A DNA stretch of 64,000 nt, from positions 62,001-126,000 of the forward strand of contig NZ_AAXY01000005.1 in the NCBI RefSeq assembly GCF_000169375.1. Direction: 5' to 3'. Both the position numbers and the translations under genes were made by a program. The notes beneath the pieces are model-generated. The model had not been told where the DNA came from, ran no database searches, and was given only the letters and a program-made list of their open reading frames with translations. The DNA comes from Marinobacter sp. ELB17. Its GTDB lineage: Bacteria > Pseudomonadota > Gammaproteobacteria > Pseudomonadales > Oleiphilaceae. This document shows positions 54,332-63,789 of the stretch, in pieces. Every line of letters starts with the position of its first letter. Within the stretch, counting starts at the first letter, position 1.

Positions 54332-56056
54332 GTAACTATTCAGCTCAAATTTTCTAAAAAAGTTCTTGACAGGGTTTTGACTTCAATTCCGAGAACTTTG
54401 GCCGCACTCAGTGCGAGGCCATAAAGTCGTGCGCAGAACCTCCACCATCCTCTCGGTGCAGTCTTGTGCTGTCGCTCATCCCCGGGGCGCAGTGGCCTTG
54501 AAAAAGTCGCTCAAATCCGCGCTCAGGACGAAAAATTCGACCTAAGAAAGTCGTGCGATAATAATGAATCACTCGACGGTACTCAGACCCATGAAGATCA
54601 GCAACATCGATGTCGACGCCGCGCTGGCGAACGTCAGACACCAACTCCAAGCAGACACAACCGTCGCGCCTTCCATGCGGACGGCCATCGAGTTGCTGAT
54701 TGTGCTGGTCCAGATACTGAGTGGGCGGATTAACACCCACAGTGCCAACAGCAGCACGCCGCCGTCCCAGGATCCGAACCGCCCCAGACAGAACCGTTTG
54801 AAGAGCGGGCGCAAGCCGGGCGGGCAGCCCGGCCGCATTGGCAAGACGCTGCAACCGGTGGTAGATCCGGATGCCATCCAGCGGGTGAAAGTGGATCGAC
54901 GCACCTTACCCAAAGGCGGCGCATTTCGGGTTGTGGGCGTCGAGAAACGTCAGGTCATTGACCTGGACATCCGCCGTTTTGTCACCGAGTACCAGGCCGA
55001 GATCCTGGAAAATGCCCAGGGGCAACGTTTTGTGGCGCCTTTTCCGGTCGGTGTAGAACGCTCGGTTCAGTACGGCCCGCAGCTGAAGGCCCACGCGGTC
55101 TATCTGTCGCAATACCAGCTCCTGCCCTATGATCGCATCCGCGAGTACTTCGAAGACCAGGTCGGCATCCCACTGAGTGTCGGCTCACTGTTCAACTTCA
55201 ATCAGGACGCTTTCAATAAGGCCGCTGAATTTGAGCCGTGGGTCAAGGATCGCCTGGCCGAGGCGTCGGTGGTTCACGCCGATGAAACAGGCGTGAACAT
55301 CGGTGGTCAACGTCACTGGCTGCACGGCGCATCGAATGACCGACTGACCTGGCTTGCGCCCCATGCACAACGAGGCCAGAAAGCGATGAATGCGATCGGC
55401 ATCCTGCCGCGCTTCAACGGTGTGCTCTGTCATGATCACTGGAAGCCGTATTACCGTTATTCATGCTTGCACTCTCTGTGCAATGCGCACCACCTGCGAG
55501 AACTTCAGCGCGCCTGGGAGCAGGATAAACAGGTGTGGGCTCAACGGATGCAAACTCTACTGAACATCATGACCGACAGCGTCGACGACGCCGGCGGCTG
55601 CCTGCCACCGGACAAAGCGCAGCGGTGGCGCAAGGTGTACCGACGCTGCCTGGCAAAAGCGCAAAAAGAGTGCCCGCCACCGGATGAAAGCCTGCGCCAA
55701 GGCAAGCCCGGGCGGCTCAAACGCACGCGGGCACGCAACCTGCTGGAGCGGTTGATCGCCTACGAATCGGATGTGCTACGCTTCCTCGACAATCCAGAGG
55801 TACCGTTTACCAACAACCAAGGTGAGCGGGACATCCGTATGTTCAAAGTGCAGCAGAAAATATCGGGTTGTTTTCGATCCTTTGAAGGAGCCGAGATCTT
55901 CTGTCGCGTGCGCAGTTATCTGTCGACGGCGCGTAAGCAGAACGTGTCTGCCTCGAAAGCCCTGATGCATTTGTTCGAGGGGAGTATGCCGCCGTTCATG
56001 GCGGTGGGTGCGGGTAATGATACGACCGTTTTAAATCAAACCAGCTGAATAGTTAC
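54332..56056 (+). mobile_element. IS66-family element (single-gene type) with 8-bp target duplication
   Basis: 1725 bp bounded by 14-bp inverted ends GTAACTATTCAGCT (54332-54345) and its complement (56043-56056). The perfect 8-bp duplication AAGCACGC lies at 54324-54331 and 56057-56064. It carries only the large transposase; the tnpA and tnpB accessory genes of classical IS66 are absent. The intact duplication indicates simple, fairly recent insertion in a non-coding stretch. Confidence 0.92.
54564..56048 (+). CDS. IS66-family transposase (TnpC type)
   Basis: 494 residues, or fewer from the ATG at 54591. It has an N-terminal helix, a basic linker RLKSGRKPGGQPGRIGKTL, a zinc-finger-like region, and the DDE domain with VVHADETGVNIGGQRHWLH, GVLCHDHWKPYY and the late FTNNQGERDIRMFKVQQKISGCFRS. 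The chain is full length for the stand-alone IS66 subgroup. No frameshift. Confidence 0.93.
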   Translation: MNHSTVLRPMKISNIDVDAALANVRHQLQADTTVAPSMRTAIELLIVLVQILSGRINTHSANSSTPPSQDPNRPRQNRLKSGRKPGGQPGRIGKTLQPVVDPDAIQRVKVDRRTLPKGGAFRVVGVEKRQVIDLDIRRFVTEYQAEILENAQGQRFVAPFPVGVERSVQYGPQLKAHAVYLSQYQLLPYDRIREYFEDQVGIPLSVGSLFNFNQDAFNKAAEFEPWVKDRLAEASVVHADETGVNIGGQRHWLHGASNDRLTWLAPHAQRGQKAMNAIGILPRFNGVLCHDHWKPYYRYSCLHSLCNAHHLRELQRAWEQDKQVWAQRMQTLLNIMTDSVDDAGGCLPPDKAQRWRKVYRRCLAKAQKECPPPDESLRQGKPGRLKRTRARNLLERLIAYESDVLRFLDNPEVPFTNNQGERDIRMFKVQQKISGCFRSFEGAEIFCRVRSYLSTARKQNVSASKALMHLFEGSMPPFMAVGAGNDTTVLNQTS

Positions 56057-56319
56057 AAGCACGCAATCTATTAAGCCGGCATTGACACCCACGGCTTTCG
56101 GATTCTCAACCAGTTTCGCGGCGCGTCAACCAGACTAGGTCTGCGGTGCTGGGGATAGCATTAGCCAAAAGACACTCGGCTGGACTAATCAGCAGCTCTT
56201 TTCTAAAAAAAACAAAAGTAGTCGTAAAGTAGCAGACGGCTGACTCTGAGGTCGCATTGAACCAATGCCCAAATCCAATAACATGGGACATATTACTAGA
56301 AAAATAACAGGGGTAACCC

Positions 56320-58437
56320 ATGGTCGGGCGCATCACGCTCCTTATGATTTGCTTCTTTGCCTGTTTTTCCGCAGCTCAGGCCGAACTCTCCGAAGACAAA
56401 AAGGCGCTGATACAGGAATTGTTTCCGTCGGCAACGGTTATTGAAGAGAAGTTAGCAGACTTTCCCGTTTACCCCGTTTATCAGCTGCAAGAGCTACTGG
56501 GCTATGCTTATGAGTCGATTGATTTAAGCAGGCTTCAGGGCTTCGCCGGCCAGCCGATCAGCATGCTGATCGGCATGGACACCCGTGGCCGCTTTACCGG
56601 CGTGAAAGTGCTGAATCATCACGAACCGGTGTTCTTGCACGGCTTGGGAGAAGAGCCGCTGTTCGACTTTGTTAATCAATACAAAGGGCAATCACTGCGG
56701 GAACAAATCATTATAAACACGTCCAATACCGGCCGCCCGAGGCGAACCAGTGATGGCAATACGGTGTATTTTGACGGTGTCAGCAAAGCCACTGTCTCTG
56801 TTCTTATTATTAATGACACTTTACTGTCATCGGCTTTAAAAGTGGCCCGCAACAAACTGGCGGGTTTTGTGCAGACCGCACAAACACGGGCAAAACCAGA
56901 CTTTTTTGAAAGGCTCAGCTGGCAACAGCTGCTCGAGCGGGGCTACATTGGCCATTGGAAGCTAAGCCGTGATGCCATTGAATCTGAGTTTGGCCGCCCA
57001 CTTACGGACTATCCCCAGGGTTTTGAAGGGACTGACAACAGCCCCTTCACCGAACTGTTCTTCGGCTATATCAACGCCCCTATGGTAGGCCGCAACCTGT
57101 TGGGAGACCAAGGCTATCAAAAGCTAATGGCTTATATAGCCCCGGGCGCGCAAGTAATGCTGGTGCTGTCCGGCGGAGCCTTTCCCCACGTATCCGAAAG
57201 CTTTATACCCGGCAGCAATCCAGAGCGGCTTAGCCTGAGTCAGAATGGGCTGGCCGTGGAAGTGCGCGACTTGAACCTATCCGGCCAGGGCCTGGAGTTG
57301 CAGGCCGCCGGCATGCCCGATCTGGCAGCCCACAATTTCTTCCGCATAGGCGGAAGCGCTGGCTTTAGTCCCGGTGCCGATGTCACGTTGAATTTTCACA
57401 TCGAACTTGCCCGTAACCATCTGGTGCGAGATAGCATCATTATGGACGTGCCTGTTCGCTTCAACGCGGATTTGTTTGAAACGGTAGAACCCGCTCCGTC
57501 GTTTATGGATGAACGCGAGCCTATATGGATTGGCCTGTGGAAGCAGCGCTGGTGGCAAATCGCCATTTTGTTAACGGCACTCACAGTATTGACTGTTTTT
57601 TTCTCTCGTCAAAAAACATTAAGCCGACAGCCAAAACTAGTACATCGGTTTCGCTGGGGGTTTCTGTTTTTTACCCTGTTTTACATTGGCTTTTTCGCTC
57701 AGGGCCAGCTGTCGGTGGTTAATATCTACACGCTTTTCCTGGCGATCTGGGATGGTTTTTCTCTCAATGTGTTTCTACTCGATCCCATTATTTTCATTCT
57801 ATGGGTGTATACCTTTATCAGCCTGTTCATTTGGGGCCGCGGCCTGTTCTGTGGGTGGCTGTGTCCGTTTGGTGCACTTCAGGAGATGGCCGCCTGGCTG
57901 GGCGAAAAGCTTCGCCTGCGCCAGATCAAAGTGCCAGAGCAATGGCATCGTCGCCTGATTTTGATCAAGTACCCTATTCTGATCGGCTTGCTGGGCACGG
58001 CTTTTTACTCTCTTACGCTGGCGGAAAAGCTGGTCGAAGTGGAACCCTTCAAAACCAGCATCACCTTGCTTTTTGTACGTCATTGGCCGTTTGTGGTTTA
58101 CGCCGTCGGGCTGCTGGTGATCGGGATGTTTATCAACAAATTCTATTGCCGCTACCTGTGCCCGTTGGGCGCCGGATTGGCGATCATCGGCCGGCTAAGG
58201 CTTTTCAGCTGGCTGGACCGGGTGGAGTTGTGCGGCACCCCTTGCCAGCATTGCAAGAACGCCTGCGGCATTAACGCCATTCGCAAAGACGGAAGAATTG
58301 ATTACGACGAATGCATTCAGTGCCTGGAATGCGTAGTGATACTCAACGACGAAGAACAGTGCGTAGACAAACGCCTGCAGAATAAAAAAAGCCAGCGTCA
58401 GGCCCACATACTGGCCACCGACGCTGGCAATCCTTAA
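56320..58437 (+). CDS. NosR/NirI-like membrane flavo-iron-sulfur protein
   Basis: 705 residues. Signal peptide ~1-21. A periplasmic FMN-binding domain follows, with the flavinylation-type Thr in GVSKATVSVLI. Membrane helices span ~400-630, with cytoplasmic CGWLCP (residue ~511) and CRYLCP (~610) motifs. Two C-terminal iron-sulfur motifs follow (CGTPCQHCKNAC and CIQCLEC). NosR feeds electrons to, and helps express, nitrous oxide reductase. No nosZ, nosD or nap genes are in the window. The PQQ and NO-sensing genes are 14 kb away. It may serve another periplasmic redox protein; the substrate is unknown. Confidence 0.85.
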   Translation: MVGRITLLMICFFACFSAAQAELSEDKKALIQELFPSATVIEEKLADFPVYPVYQLQELLGYAYESIDLSRLQGFAGQPISMLIGMDTRGRFTGVKVLNHHEPVFLHGLGEEPLFDFVNQYKGQSLREQIIINTSNTGRPRRTSDGNTVYFDGVSKATVSVLIINDTLLSSALKVARNKLAGFVQTAQTRAKPDFFERLSWQQLLERGYIGHWKLSRDAIESEFGRPLTDYPQGFEGTDNSPFTELFFGYINAPMVGRNLLGDQGYQKLMAYIAPGAQVMLVLSGGAFPHVSESFIPGSNPERLSLSQNGLAVEVRDLNLSGQGLELQAAGMPDLAAHNFFRIGGSAGFSPGADVTLNFHIELARNHLVRDSIIMDVPVRFNADLFETVEPAPSFMDEREPIWIGLWKQRWWQIAILLTALTVLTVFFSRQKTLSRQPKLVHRFRWGFLFFTLFYIGFFAQGQLSVVNIYTLFLAIWDGFSLNVFLLDPIIFILWVYTFISLFIWGRGLFCGWLCPFGALQEMAAWLGEKLRLRQIKVPEQWHRRLILIKYPILIGLLGTAFYSLTLAEKLVEVEPFKTSITLLFVRHWPFVVYAVGLLVIGMFINKFYCRYLCPLGAGLAIIGRLRLFSWLDRVELCGTPCQHCKNACGINAIRKDGRIDYDECIQCLECVVILNDEEQCVDKRLQNKKSQRQAHILATDAGNP
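58384..58428 (-). terminator. Minus-strand terminator embedded in the NosR-like coding end
   Basis: GCCAGCGTC (58391) pairs with GACGCTGGC (58420), with inner AGGCC/GGCC pairing, followed on the minus strand by seven T. It terminates the isochorismatase-family gene but lies within the last 18 codons of the opposite gene. Confidence 0.78.
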
Positions 58438-58507
58438 CAGGCCGGGAAGGCCTGAACGCTATGAAGAAACGTCACAGCCTTGTGATGGGCCACGGATACA
58501 GCTCACA

Positions 58508-59059
58508 TTATGCCCGTGTCAAAAAAGCATCTGTGGCAATAACCTCAGCGTAAGCAAATGCCAAGCCGGCCATAAACGCTGCGTGCACATGCGCCGCCGG
58601 CACTTTAACGCCATTGAACTCGGCGTCTAGCGTTGCACATGCGTCGTGCAAAACAACGTTGGCGTAGCCCAAGTCGCCGGCAGCACGGGTGATGGCGTCG
58701 ATGCAAATGTGACTCATCGCACCCACAATCACCAAATGGGTAATCTGCTCGCGCTGCAGCAGAGCTTGCAGCTCGGTGCCTTTGAAGCTGTTTACTTCGT
58801 GCTTCAGAACCTGGAACTCACCGTTTGCCGGTGCCAGGCTGGCGCGAATGTTGGCGCCGTCAGTGCCCGGCACAAAGAACGGAGCGTCGCTGGAGGCAAA
58901 TTCATGGCGAACGTGAATCACGGGTTGCTGGCGCTCGCGGAAATCAGCGAGCACCTTTTCAACGTTTTTGGCAGCAGTTTCAACGCCGTTCAGCGTCCAC
59001 TTGCCATCAGGAAAGTAGTCATTCTGCATATCGACGATAATCAGGGCGGTCTTGGTCAT
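58508..59059 (-). CDS. Isochorismatase-family cysteine hydrolase
   Basis: 183 residues. Catalytic features are ALIIVDMQNDYFPDGKW (Asp), a Lys in FQVLKHEVNSFKGTEL, and the nucleophile Cys in VIVGAMSHICIDAITRAAGDLGY with its preceding cis-peptide. Nicotinamidase-like members hydrolyse amides or related small molecules; the substrate is not determinable. It is divergent from a GlxA-type regulator 93 bp away, which is the likely controller. Confidence 0.88.
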   Translation of the reverse strand: MTKTALIIVDMQNDYFPDGKWTLNGVETAAKNVEKVLADFRERQQPVIHVRHEFASSDAPFFVPGTDGANIRASLAPANGEFQVLKHEVNSFKGTELQALLQREQITHLVIVGAMSHICIDAITRAAGDLGYANVVLHDACATLDAEFNGVKVPAAHVHAAFMAGLAFAYAEVIATDAFLTRA

Positions 59060-59152
59060 GTGTCTCTCCAGTTAAATTGATACTGCTTATACTAACGTGC
59101 TCTGTTATCCTACGCGGGTGGCAATACTGACAATAAAAAGGCAAAAACTGAC

Positions 59153-60145
59153 ATGTTGCAAACCGTCAATGTTGCAATTCTGGTTGTGCCTGGCACCGCA
59201 CTTTCAGCCGTTTACGGGCTGATAGACCTGTTTCAAAGTGCCAATCGCATTCTTGGTGAATTTCAAAGCACCCCTGACATTACCTTCAGCGTCAGCCGTT
59301 GGCAGTTGGATGAGGAACAGGTTATTTCGATGGATCCCGGGGCCGTGCCCCCTGCCCTGGTCATTGTTCCGCCAATACTCGACGGCCAAGCTTATCTTGA
59401 TCCGCAACCCATCATCGGCGCCCAATTAGCTACTTGGCACAAACAGGGTGTAGTCATCAGCTCGGCCTGCGCGGGTGCTTTTTTTCTGGCGCAAGCAGGC
59501 CTGCTGGAGGGGCGTCGCGCCACCACGCACTGGCAGTTGGAAAGCGCTTTCCGCTGTGCATATCCAACCATCGAGCTGGACACCGATGCATTGCTTATAA
59601 CAGATCCAGACCTGGTAACCGCCGGCGGGGTAATGTCCTGGATGGACCTTGGGCTGCACCTGATCGGGCGCTATGTGACGCCAACGGTGGTGCAGGCATT
59701 GGGCCGATTTTTACTGGTCGATACCGGTGCGCGCCAGCAAAGCTACTACCGCAGTTTCATACCCGTGCTGGACCACAACGACCGGGCGATCCTTCACGTG
59801 CAGCACCATATTCACCGGGCCTATGACCAGCCATTAAATATTGCGCAGATGGCGGCGATGGCCGCGCTTACGGAGCGAACGTTCATCCGTCGTTTTATAA
59901 AAGCCACACAGCTACGACCGGCGGAATACCTGCAGCAACAACGGGTTCATAAAGCACGGGAAAAACTGGAAAACACCGCAACAACCATCGAGCGGATAGC
60001 TTGGCAAGTTGGCTACGAGGATATAAGTGCGTTTCGCCGAATGTTCCAGAAAAAAACCGGGCTGACACCGAGCCAGTACAGAGAACGCTTCGCTCGCAAC
60101 CAAAAAGAAATTTCCGGCAGAAAACACAAAAGCCCAGACCGGTAA
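59153..60145 (+). CDS. GlxA-family AraC transcriptional regulator
   Basis: 330 residues. The N-terminal DJ-1/PfpI-like domain has VVISSACAGAFFLAQAGLLEGRRATTHW (nucleophile-elbow Cys). The C-terminal AraC helix-turn-helix pair is LNIAQMAAMAALTERTFIRRFIKATQLRPAEYLQQQRV and IAWQVGYEDISAFRRMFQKKTGLTPSQYR. Such regulators often sense amines or amides and act on adjacent genes, here the divergent hydrolase. The stop lies inside a terminator hairpin. Confidence 0.9.
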   Translation: MLQTVNVAILVVPGTALSAVYGLIDLFQSANRILGEFQSTPDITFSVSRWQLDEEQVISMDPGAVPPALVIVPPILDGQAYLDPQPIIGAQLATWHKQGVVISSACAGAFFLAQAGLLEGRRATTHWQLESAFRCAYPTIELDTDALLITDPDLVTAGGVMSWMDLGLHLIGRYVTPTVVQALGRFLLVDTGARQQSYYRSFIPVLDHNDRAILHVQHHIHRAYDQPLNIAQMAAMAALTERTFIRRFIKATQLRPAEYLQQQRVHKAREKLENTATTIERIAWQVGYEDISAFRRMFQKKTGLTPSQYRERFARNQKEISGRKHKSPDR

Positions 60146-60164
60146 ATTGCGGGTCTGGGCTTTT
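60128..60164. terminator. Bidirectional terminator between glxA-like and TRAP genes
   Basis: AAAAGCCCAGACC and GGTCTGGGCTTTT are perfect 13-base arms with an 11-base loop. The araC-type gene stop falls inside the loop region. It serves both convergent units. Confidence 0.9.
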
Positions 60165-60206
60165 CAAGCCATAAATCTATCTTACACACTCATCGCCTAG
60201 TAGCGA

Positions 60207-62225
60207 TTAACCACTTACTGCTGTTGCGGTTGCTTCGCGCTTGCTCGCCAGCCAGTTAGCAGAAATGACAAACATCATCACCACCATACCGGCAATTTCA
60301 GTCATCAGATTGGGGTAAAACACGCCAAAAATTGCCGCAGTAATAGCCAGGCGAGGCAGCCACGACATTCTGGTAAACAAATACCCTTCCAAGGCTGCAG
60401 CAAAGGCCCCTAATGCCAGAATGGCAATGACTGCGTTCCAAGCCACCAAAAGCACGGGACCGCCCATGATGATTTCTGGATTAAAGACCATAAACAGCGG
60501 AATCAAGTAGAGCCCTTTGGCAAACTTCCACGCCTGGAAGCTCGTTTCCATCGGTTTACTGCCCGCAATGGCCGCCCCGGCAAATCCTGCCAAGGCTATT
60601 GGCGGCGTTACGTTGGAGTCTTGGGAGTACCAGAACACCACCAAGTGCGCGACCAGAAGCGGCACACCAAACTCAGCCGTCAATGCAGGCCCAACAAGCA
60701 CAATCAATACGATATAGCTGGCGGTAACAGGCAGCCCCATACCAAGAACCAGGCTGGCCAACAACACCATCACCAACGCTAAGACAAGGTTACCGCCAGA
60801 GAAGGCCAGCATCATGGCGGAGAATTTCAGACCTAAGCCGGTCAAACCCACCACCCCGACGATAATCCCAGCGACCGCGCACGCCATAGACACCGCCACC
60901 GCATTGCGCGCACCTAGCTCCAAGCCTTCTACAAGCTTGGCCAGGCCGGCACGCATAATATCTTTGACGGCTGTAACAGTCACCGGTTGCCCCTGCCGGG
61001 GCGCCAGGACAAAAAACCACACTGAGTAGCGCAACACGGCTACCGCCGCTATTGTCACCACCGCGTAGAAACCCACCCGCATCGGCGACATACTCATCGC
61101 CAGCAGCCAAACCAGCATGGCTAACGGAAGCAGGAAGTGCCAGCCATCTTTCATTACCTGACGCATTTGCGGCAGTTCTTCTTTGGGCAGCCCCTGCATA
61201 CCCTGCTTGAGGGCAATGATGTGCACAAACAGATAAACCGTAGCGAAATACATAATCGCGGGCAGGATACTGACCTTAACGATCTCCAAGTACGGCGTAT
61301 TGGTGTACTCAGCAATCAAAAAGGCACCTGCACCCATCAACGGTGGCATAATCTGCCCGCCAGTAGAGGCTGCGGCTTCGATACCGCCCGCCTGTTTGGC
61401 CGAATAACCCAGCTTCTTCATTAACGGAATGGTAAAGGCGCCCGTGGTGACCACGTTGGCAATGGCGCTACCGGAAATAGACCCCATGCCAGCCGAAGCC
61501 AGCACCGCTGCCTTGGCGGGCCCGCCGCGCTGGCGACCGGTGGCTGCATAGGCCATATCAATAAAGAATTTACCGGCACCGGTGCATTCCAGGAAGGCTC
61601 CGAACAGTACAAAAATAAAGATATAGGTTGCCGCCACGCCCAGCGGCAAGCCAAAAATTCCCTCTTGCCCAAGATAGAGCTGGCCGGCAACACGATCAAT
61701 GTTATAGCCCCGGTGTTCCAAAATACCCGGCATCCATTCGCCCAACCACGGCAGCTCGCCTCGCGGGCCGGCAAACGCGTACACAATTGCCAACAGGCCA
61801 ATCACGGTCATACCAAAACCCACTGCACGGCGACTGGCTTCTAAAACGGTCACTGTGGCGATACAGCCGACCAGAATATCGGTGCTATTCCAAAAACCCG
61901 CACGGCTGAAAATCTCGTCCAAATTGAGTACTAAATAGCCGCCCGTCAGCACTGCACCGGCTAAAAATATCACGTCCAGGCCCCATCCCATTACCCCGCG
62001 TTTACGGGTTGGACCGAAGGCTGGAAACATTAAAAACGCCAGCACCATGATGAGCGCCAGGTGAATGCTGCGCTGATAAAAAAGCCCTAAAGGCTGAATA
62101 CCCGCGGAATAGAGTTGAAACAGGGAAAGACCCACCGCCACAATGGTGATGGCCCACAACACCGTGCGGGGTTGAATCACATTCCCCCTCGGCATTGTGA
62201 TCGGCGGTTGCTTGGATTCGTTCAT
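60207..62225 (-). CDS. TAXI-type TRAP transporter fused permease (DctQM)
   Basis: 672 residues with about 16-18 membrane helices. The first ~140 residues form the small 4-helix unit, and the rest the large 12-helix unit. Family marks: VAATYIFIFVLFGAFLECTGAGKFFIDMA, GGPAKAAVLASAGMGSISGSAIANVVTTGAFTIPLMKK, GGQIMPPLMGAGAFLIAEY and SQDSNVTPPIALAGFAGAAIAG. It is a secondary, ion-driven importer that works with the TAXI binding protein two genes upstream; organic acids or glutamate are typical cargo. It is last of a three-gene minus-strand unit. Confidence 0.93.
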   Translation of the reverse strand: MNESKQPPITMPRGNVIQPRTVLWAITIVAVGLSLFQLYSAGIQPLGLFYQRSIHLALIMVLAFLMFPAFGPTRKRGVMGWGLDVIFLAGAVLTGGYLVLNLDEIFSRAGFWNSTDILVGCIATVTVLEASRRAVGFGMTVIGLLAIVYAFAGPRGELPWLGEWMPGILEHRGYNIDRVAGQLYLGQEGIFGLPLGVAATYIFIFVLFGAFLECTGAGKFFIDMAYAATGRQRGGPAKAAVLASAGMGSISGSAIANVVTTGAFTIPLMKKLGYSAKQAGGIEAAASTGGQIMPPLMGAGAFLIAEYTNTPYLEIVKVSILPAIMYFATVYLFVHIIALKQGMQGLPKEELPQMRQVMKDGWHFLLPLAMLVWLLAMSMSPMRVGFYAVVTIAAVAVLRYSVWFFVLAPRQGQPVTVTAVKDIMRAGLAKLVEGLELGARNAVAVSMACAVAGIIVGVVGLTGLGLKFSAMMLAFSGGNLVLALVMVLLASLVLGMGLPVTASYIVLIVLVGPALTAEFGVPLLVAHLVVFWYSQDSNVTPPIALAGFAGAAIAGSKPMETSFQAWKFAKGLYLIPLFMVFNPEIIMGGPVLLVAWNAVIAILALGAFAAALEGYLFTRMSWLPRLAITAAIFGVFYPNLMTEIAGMVVMMFVISANWLASKREATATAVSG

Positions 62226-62251
62226 GAAGTCCTCGTCAGACGTTGTCTGGC

Positions 62252-62809
62252 TTACTTATAATTCACGCTGGGCGGTGCGGGTTTGATAAGTTGAACAGTA
62301 ACGCGTTGTCCCGAAGCATGGTCGCTCAGACTCACTTCCCGACGGTGATCGCCTACCAGCCATACCACGCGGTGATTTACCGCATCAGCGCCCACACGCA
62401 AAACGTATCGATTATTGACCACTGGTTCGTCAATTTCATTGATCCAGTAGCCGCCTTCTCCGTCAGAGACTTGCTCACCTCGCCCTACCGTATGGCCTAA
62501 ACCCGCCGCAAAATCGGGCTGATGACTTCGTTCTAATTGCATCACACCGGCAACGTTTCGATAACAGTCCAGCACGGCAAATTTTTTCACCGAGTGGTTC
62601 CACTCAATGCACCAGCGCATTCCCGGTAGAACAGCGATATCGACCAGCATTTTGCCTTGCTCAGTAACAACTTGAAGGCGGTCAGACGAAATCGCCGGAG
62701 CGGGAGATGCCCCGGCTCCGGCGAGCGGCAAACACATCAGCAGCAGAGCAGTCTGCAAACGCTTGGCGAACGCAAAGCGTGACAGAACAGTGCCGCATTG
62801 CCTTTCCAT
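62252..62809 (-). CDS. DUF1850 protein of a TAXI-TRAP unit
   Basis: 185 residues with an N-terminal signal sequence (RLQTALLLMCLPLAGAGASP). The DUF1850 core has RWCIEWNHSVKKFAVLDCYRN and the SHQPDFAAGLGHTVGRGE loop. DUF1850 genes are regularly between the TAXI binding protein and fused permease, so it is thought to be an accessory of the transporter, probably periplasmic. 26 bp before the permease and 20 bp after the binding protein. Confidence 0.85.
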   Translation of the reverse strand: MERQCGTVLSRFAFAKRLQTALLLMCLPLAGAGASPAPAISSDRLQVVTEQGKMLVDIAVLPGMRWCIEWNHSVKKFAVLDCYRNVAGVMQLERSHQPDFAAGLGHTVGRGEQVSDGEGGYWINEIDEPVVNNRYVLRVGADAVNHRVVWLVGDHRREVSLSDHASGQRVTVQLIKPAPPSVNYK

Positions 62810-62829
62810 AGCTAGTTAACCCTTCACAG

Positions 62830-63789
62830 TTAAGGGCGCAGACGATCCGGGATAACAGCGCCAACTTCTTCGAAGTAACGAAGCGCACCCGGGTGCAGAG
62901 GCACCGGCGTGGAGTCCATAGTGAACTTCACGGTGGTGTCGTTCGCCGCGGGGTGAACGGCAATCAGCTCATCCGTATTTTCAAACAGCAATCGCGTCAG
63001 CTTATAGGCTAACTCTTCGTCCATATCAGCATTAACAACGAGCACATTGGGAATGCCGATGGTCTGAACTGCTTCATCCATACCGTCATACATGCCTGCT
63101 GCCAGCTCAAACGGAGCAAAAACCGCTACTTCTTTCTGTGCATTGGCGACTTCTTCACTGGAGAGGCTAATCAGGCGGATATCACGTGTTGCGGCAAGGT
63201 TGAGAATTGAACTGGTCGGTGGGCCTACACTCCAGAAACCGGCGTCGATATCGCCATCACGAATCGCATCAGCAGTTTCATTGAAATTCAGACGCTGCGG
63301 CTCGAAATCGCTGTAGCTAATGCCATTAGCTTCCAATAATGCCCGCACGTTGAGCTCTGTACCGCTGCCCGGTGCGCCCACTGACACCCTCTTACCTTTC
63401 AGATCCACAATAGACTTAATATCCGATTCCGCCAGAGTCACCAGCTGCACGGCATTGGGGTAAACCGAGGCCAGAGCGCGAATATTTTTGATCTGGCGGT
63501 CTTCAAAATTATCAGTGCCGGTATACGCTTGATAGACCGTGTCTGCCAGTGCAAGCGCAAGATCCGCATCGCCGCGCATGATCAGACCCATATTTTCAAC
63601 CGAGGCGCCGGTTACTTCAGCAGTCGCCTTGGCGCCTTCAATATGATTATTGATCATTTCGGCGAAGCCACCGCCGATAGGATAGTAAACGCCCCCGGTG
63701 CCGCCGGTAGCGATCGAGAGTTGTTGTGCGCTCAAGGGGAGCGCAACAGCCAGCATAGATACCGCAACTGCATATTTTAAAATTCGCAT
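62830..63789 (-). CDS. TAXI-family TRAP solute-binding protein
   Basis: 319 residues from the ATG at 63789, with GGAGGAAA ~8 bp upstream; the longer open frame to 63951 is non-signal. Signal peptide ends SAQQ (residue ~21). The TAXI hallmark SIATGGTGGVYYPIGGGFAEMIN is followed by VTGASVENMGLIMRGDADLALALADTVYQAYTG and LKGKRVSVGAPGSGTELNVRALLE. It captures the ligand, probably a carboxylate or amino acid, for the fused permease. Confidence 0.93.
   Translation of the reverse strand: MRILKYAVAVSMLAVALPLSAQQLSIATGGTGGVYYPIGGGFAEMINNHIEGAKATAEVTGASVENMGLIMRGDADLALALADTVYQAYTGTDNFEDRQIKNIRALASVYPNAVQLVTLAESDIKSIVDLKGKRVSVGAPGSGTELNVRALLEANGISYSDFEPQRLNFNETADAIRDGDIDAGFWSVGPPTSSILNLAATRDIRLISLSSEEVANAQKEVAVFAPFELAAGMYDGMDEAVQTIGIPNVLVVNADMDEELAYKLTRLLFENTDELIAVHPAANDTTVKFTMDSTPVPLHPGALRYFEEVGAVIPDRLRP

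Noticed and set aside
54332..56056. IS66 element disrupting a gene
   Set aside because: Joining the flanks at the 8-bp duplication yields no continuous coding sequence, so the target appears intergenic.
42000..56100. Integrated plasmid, prophage or defence island
   Set aside because: No integrase, phage, partition, conjugation, restriction or toxin-antitoxin genes are present; only three IS elements and decayed metabolic genes.
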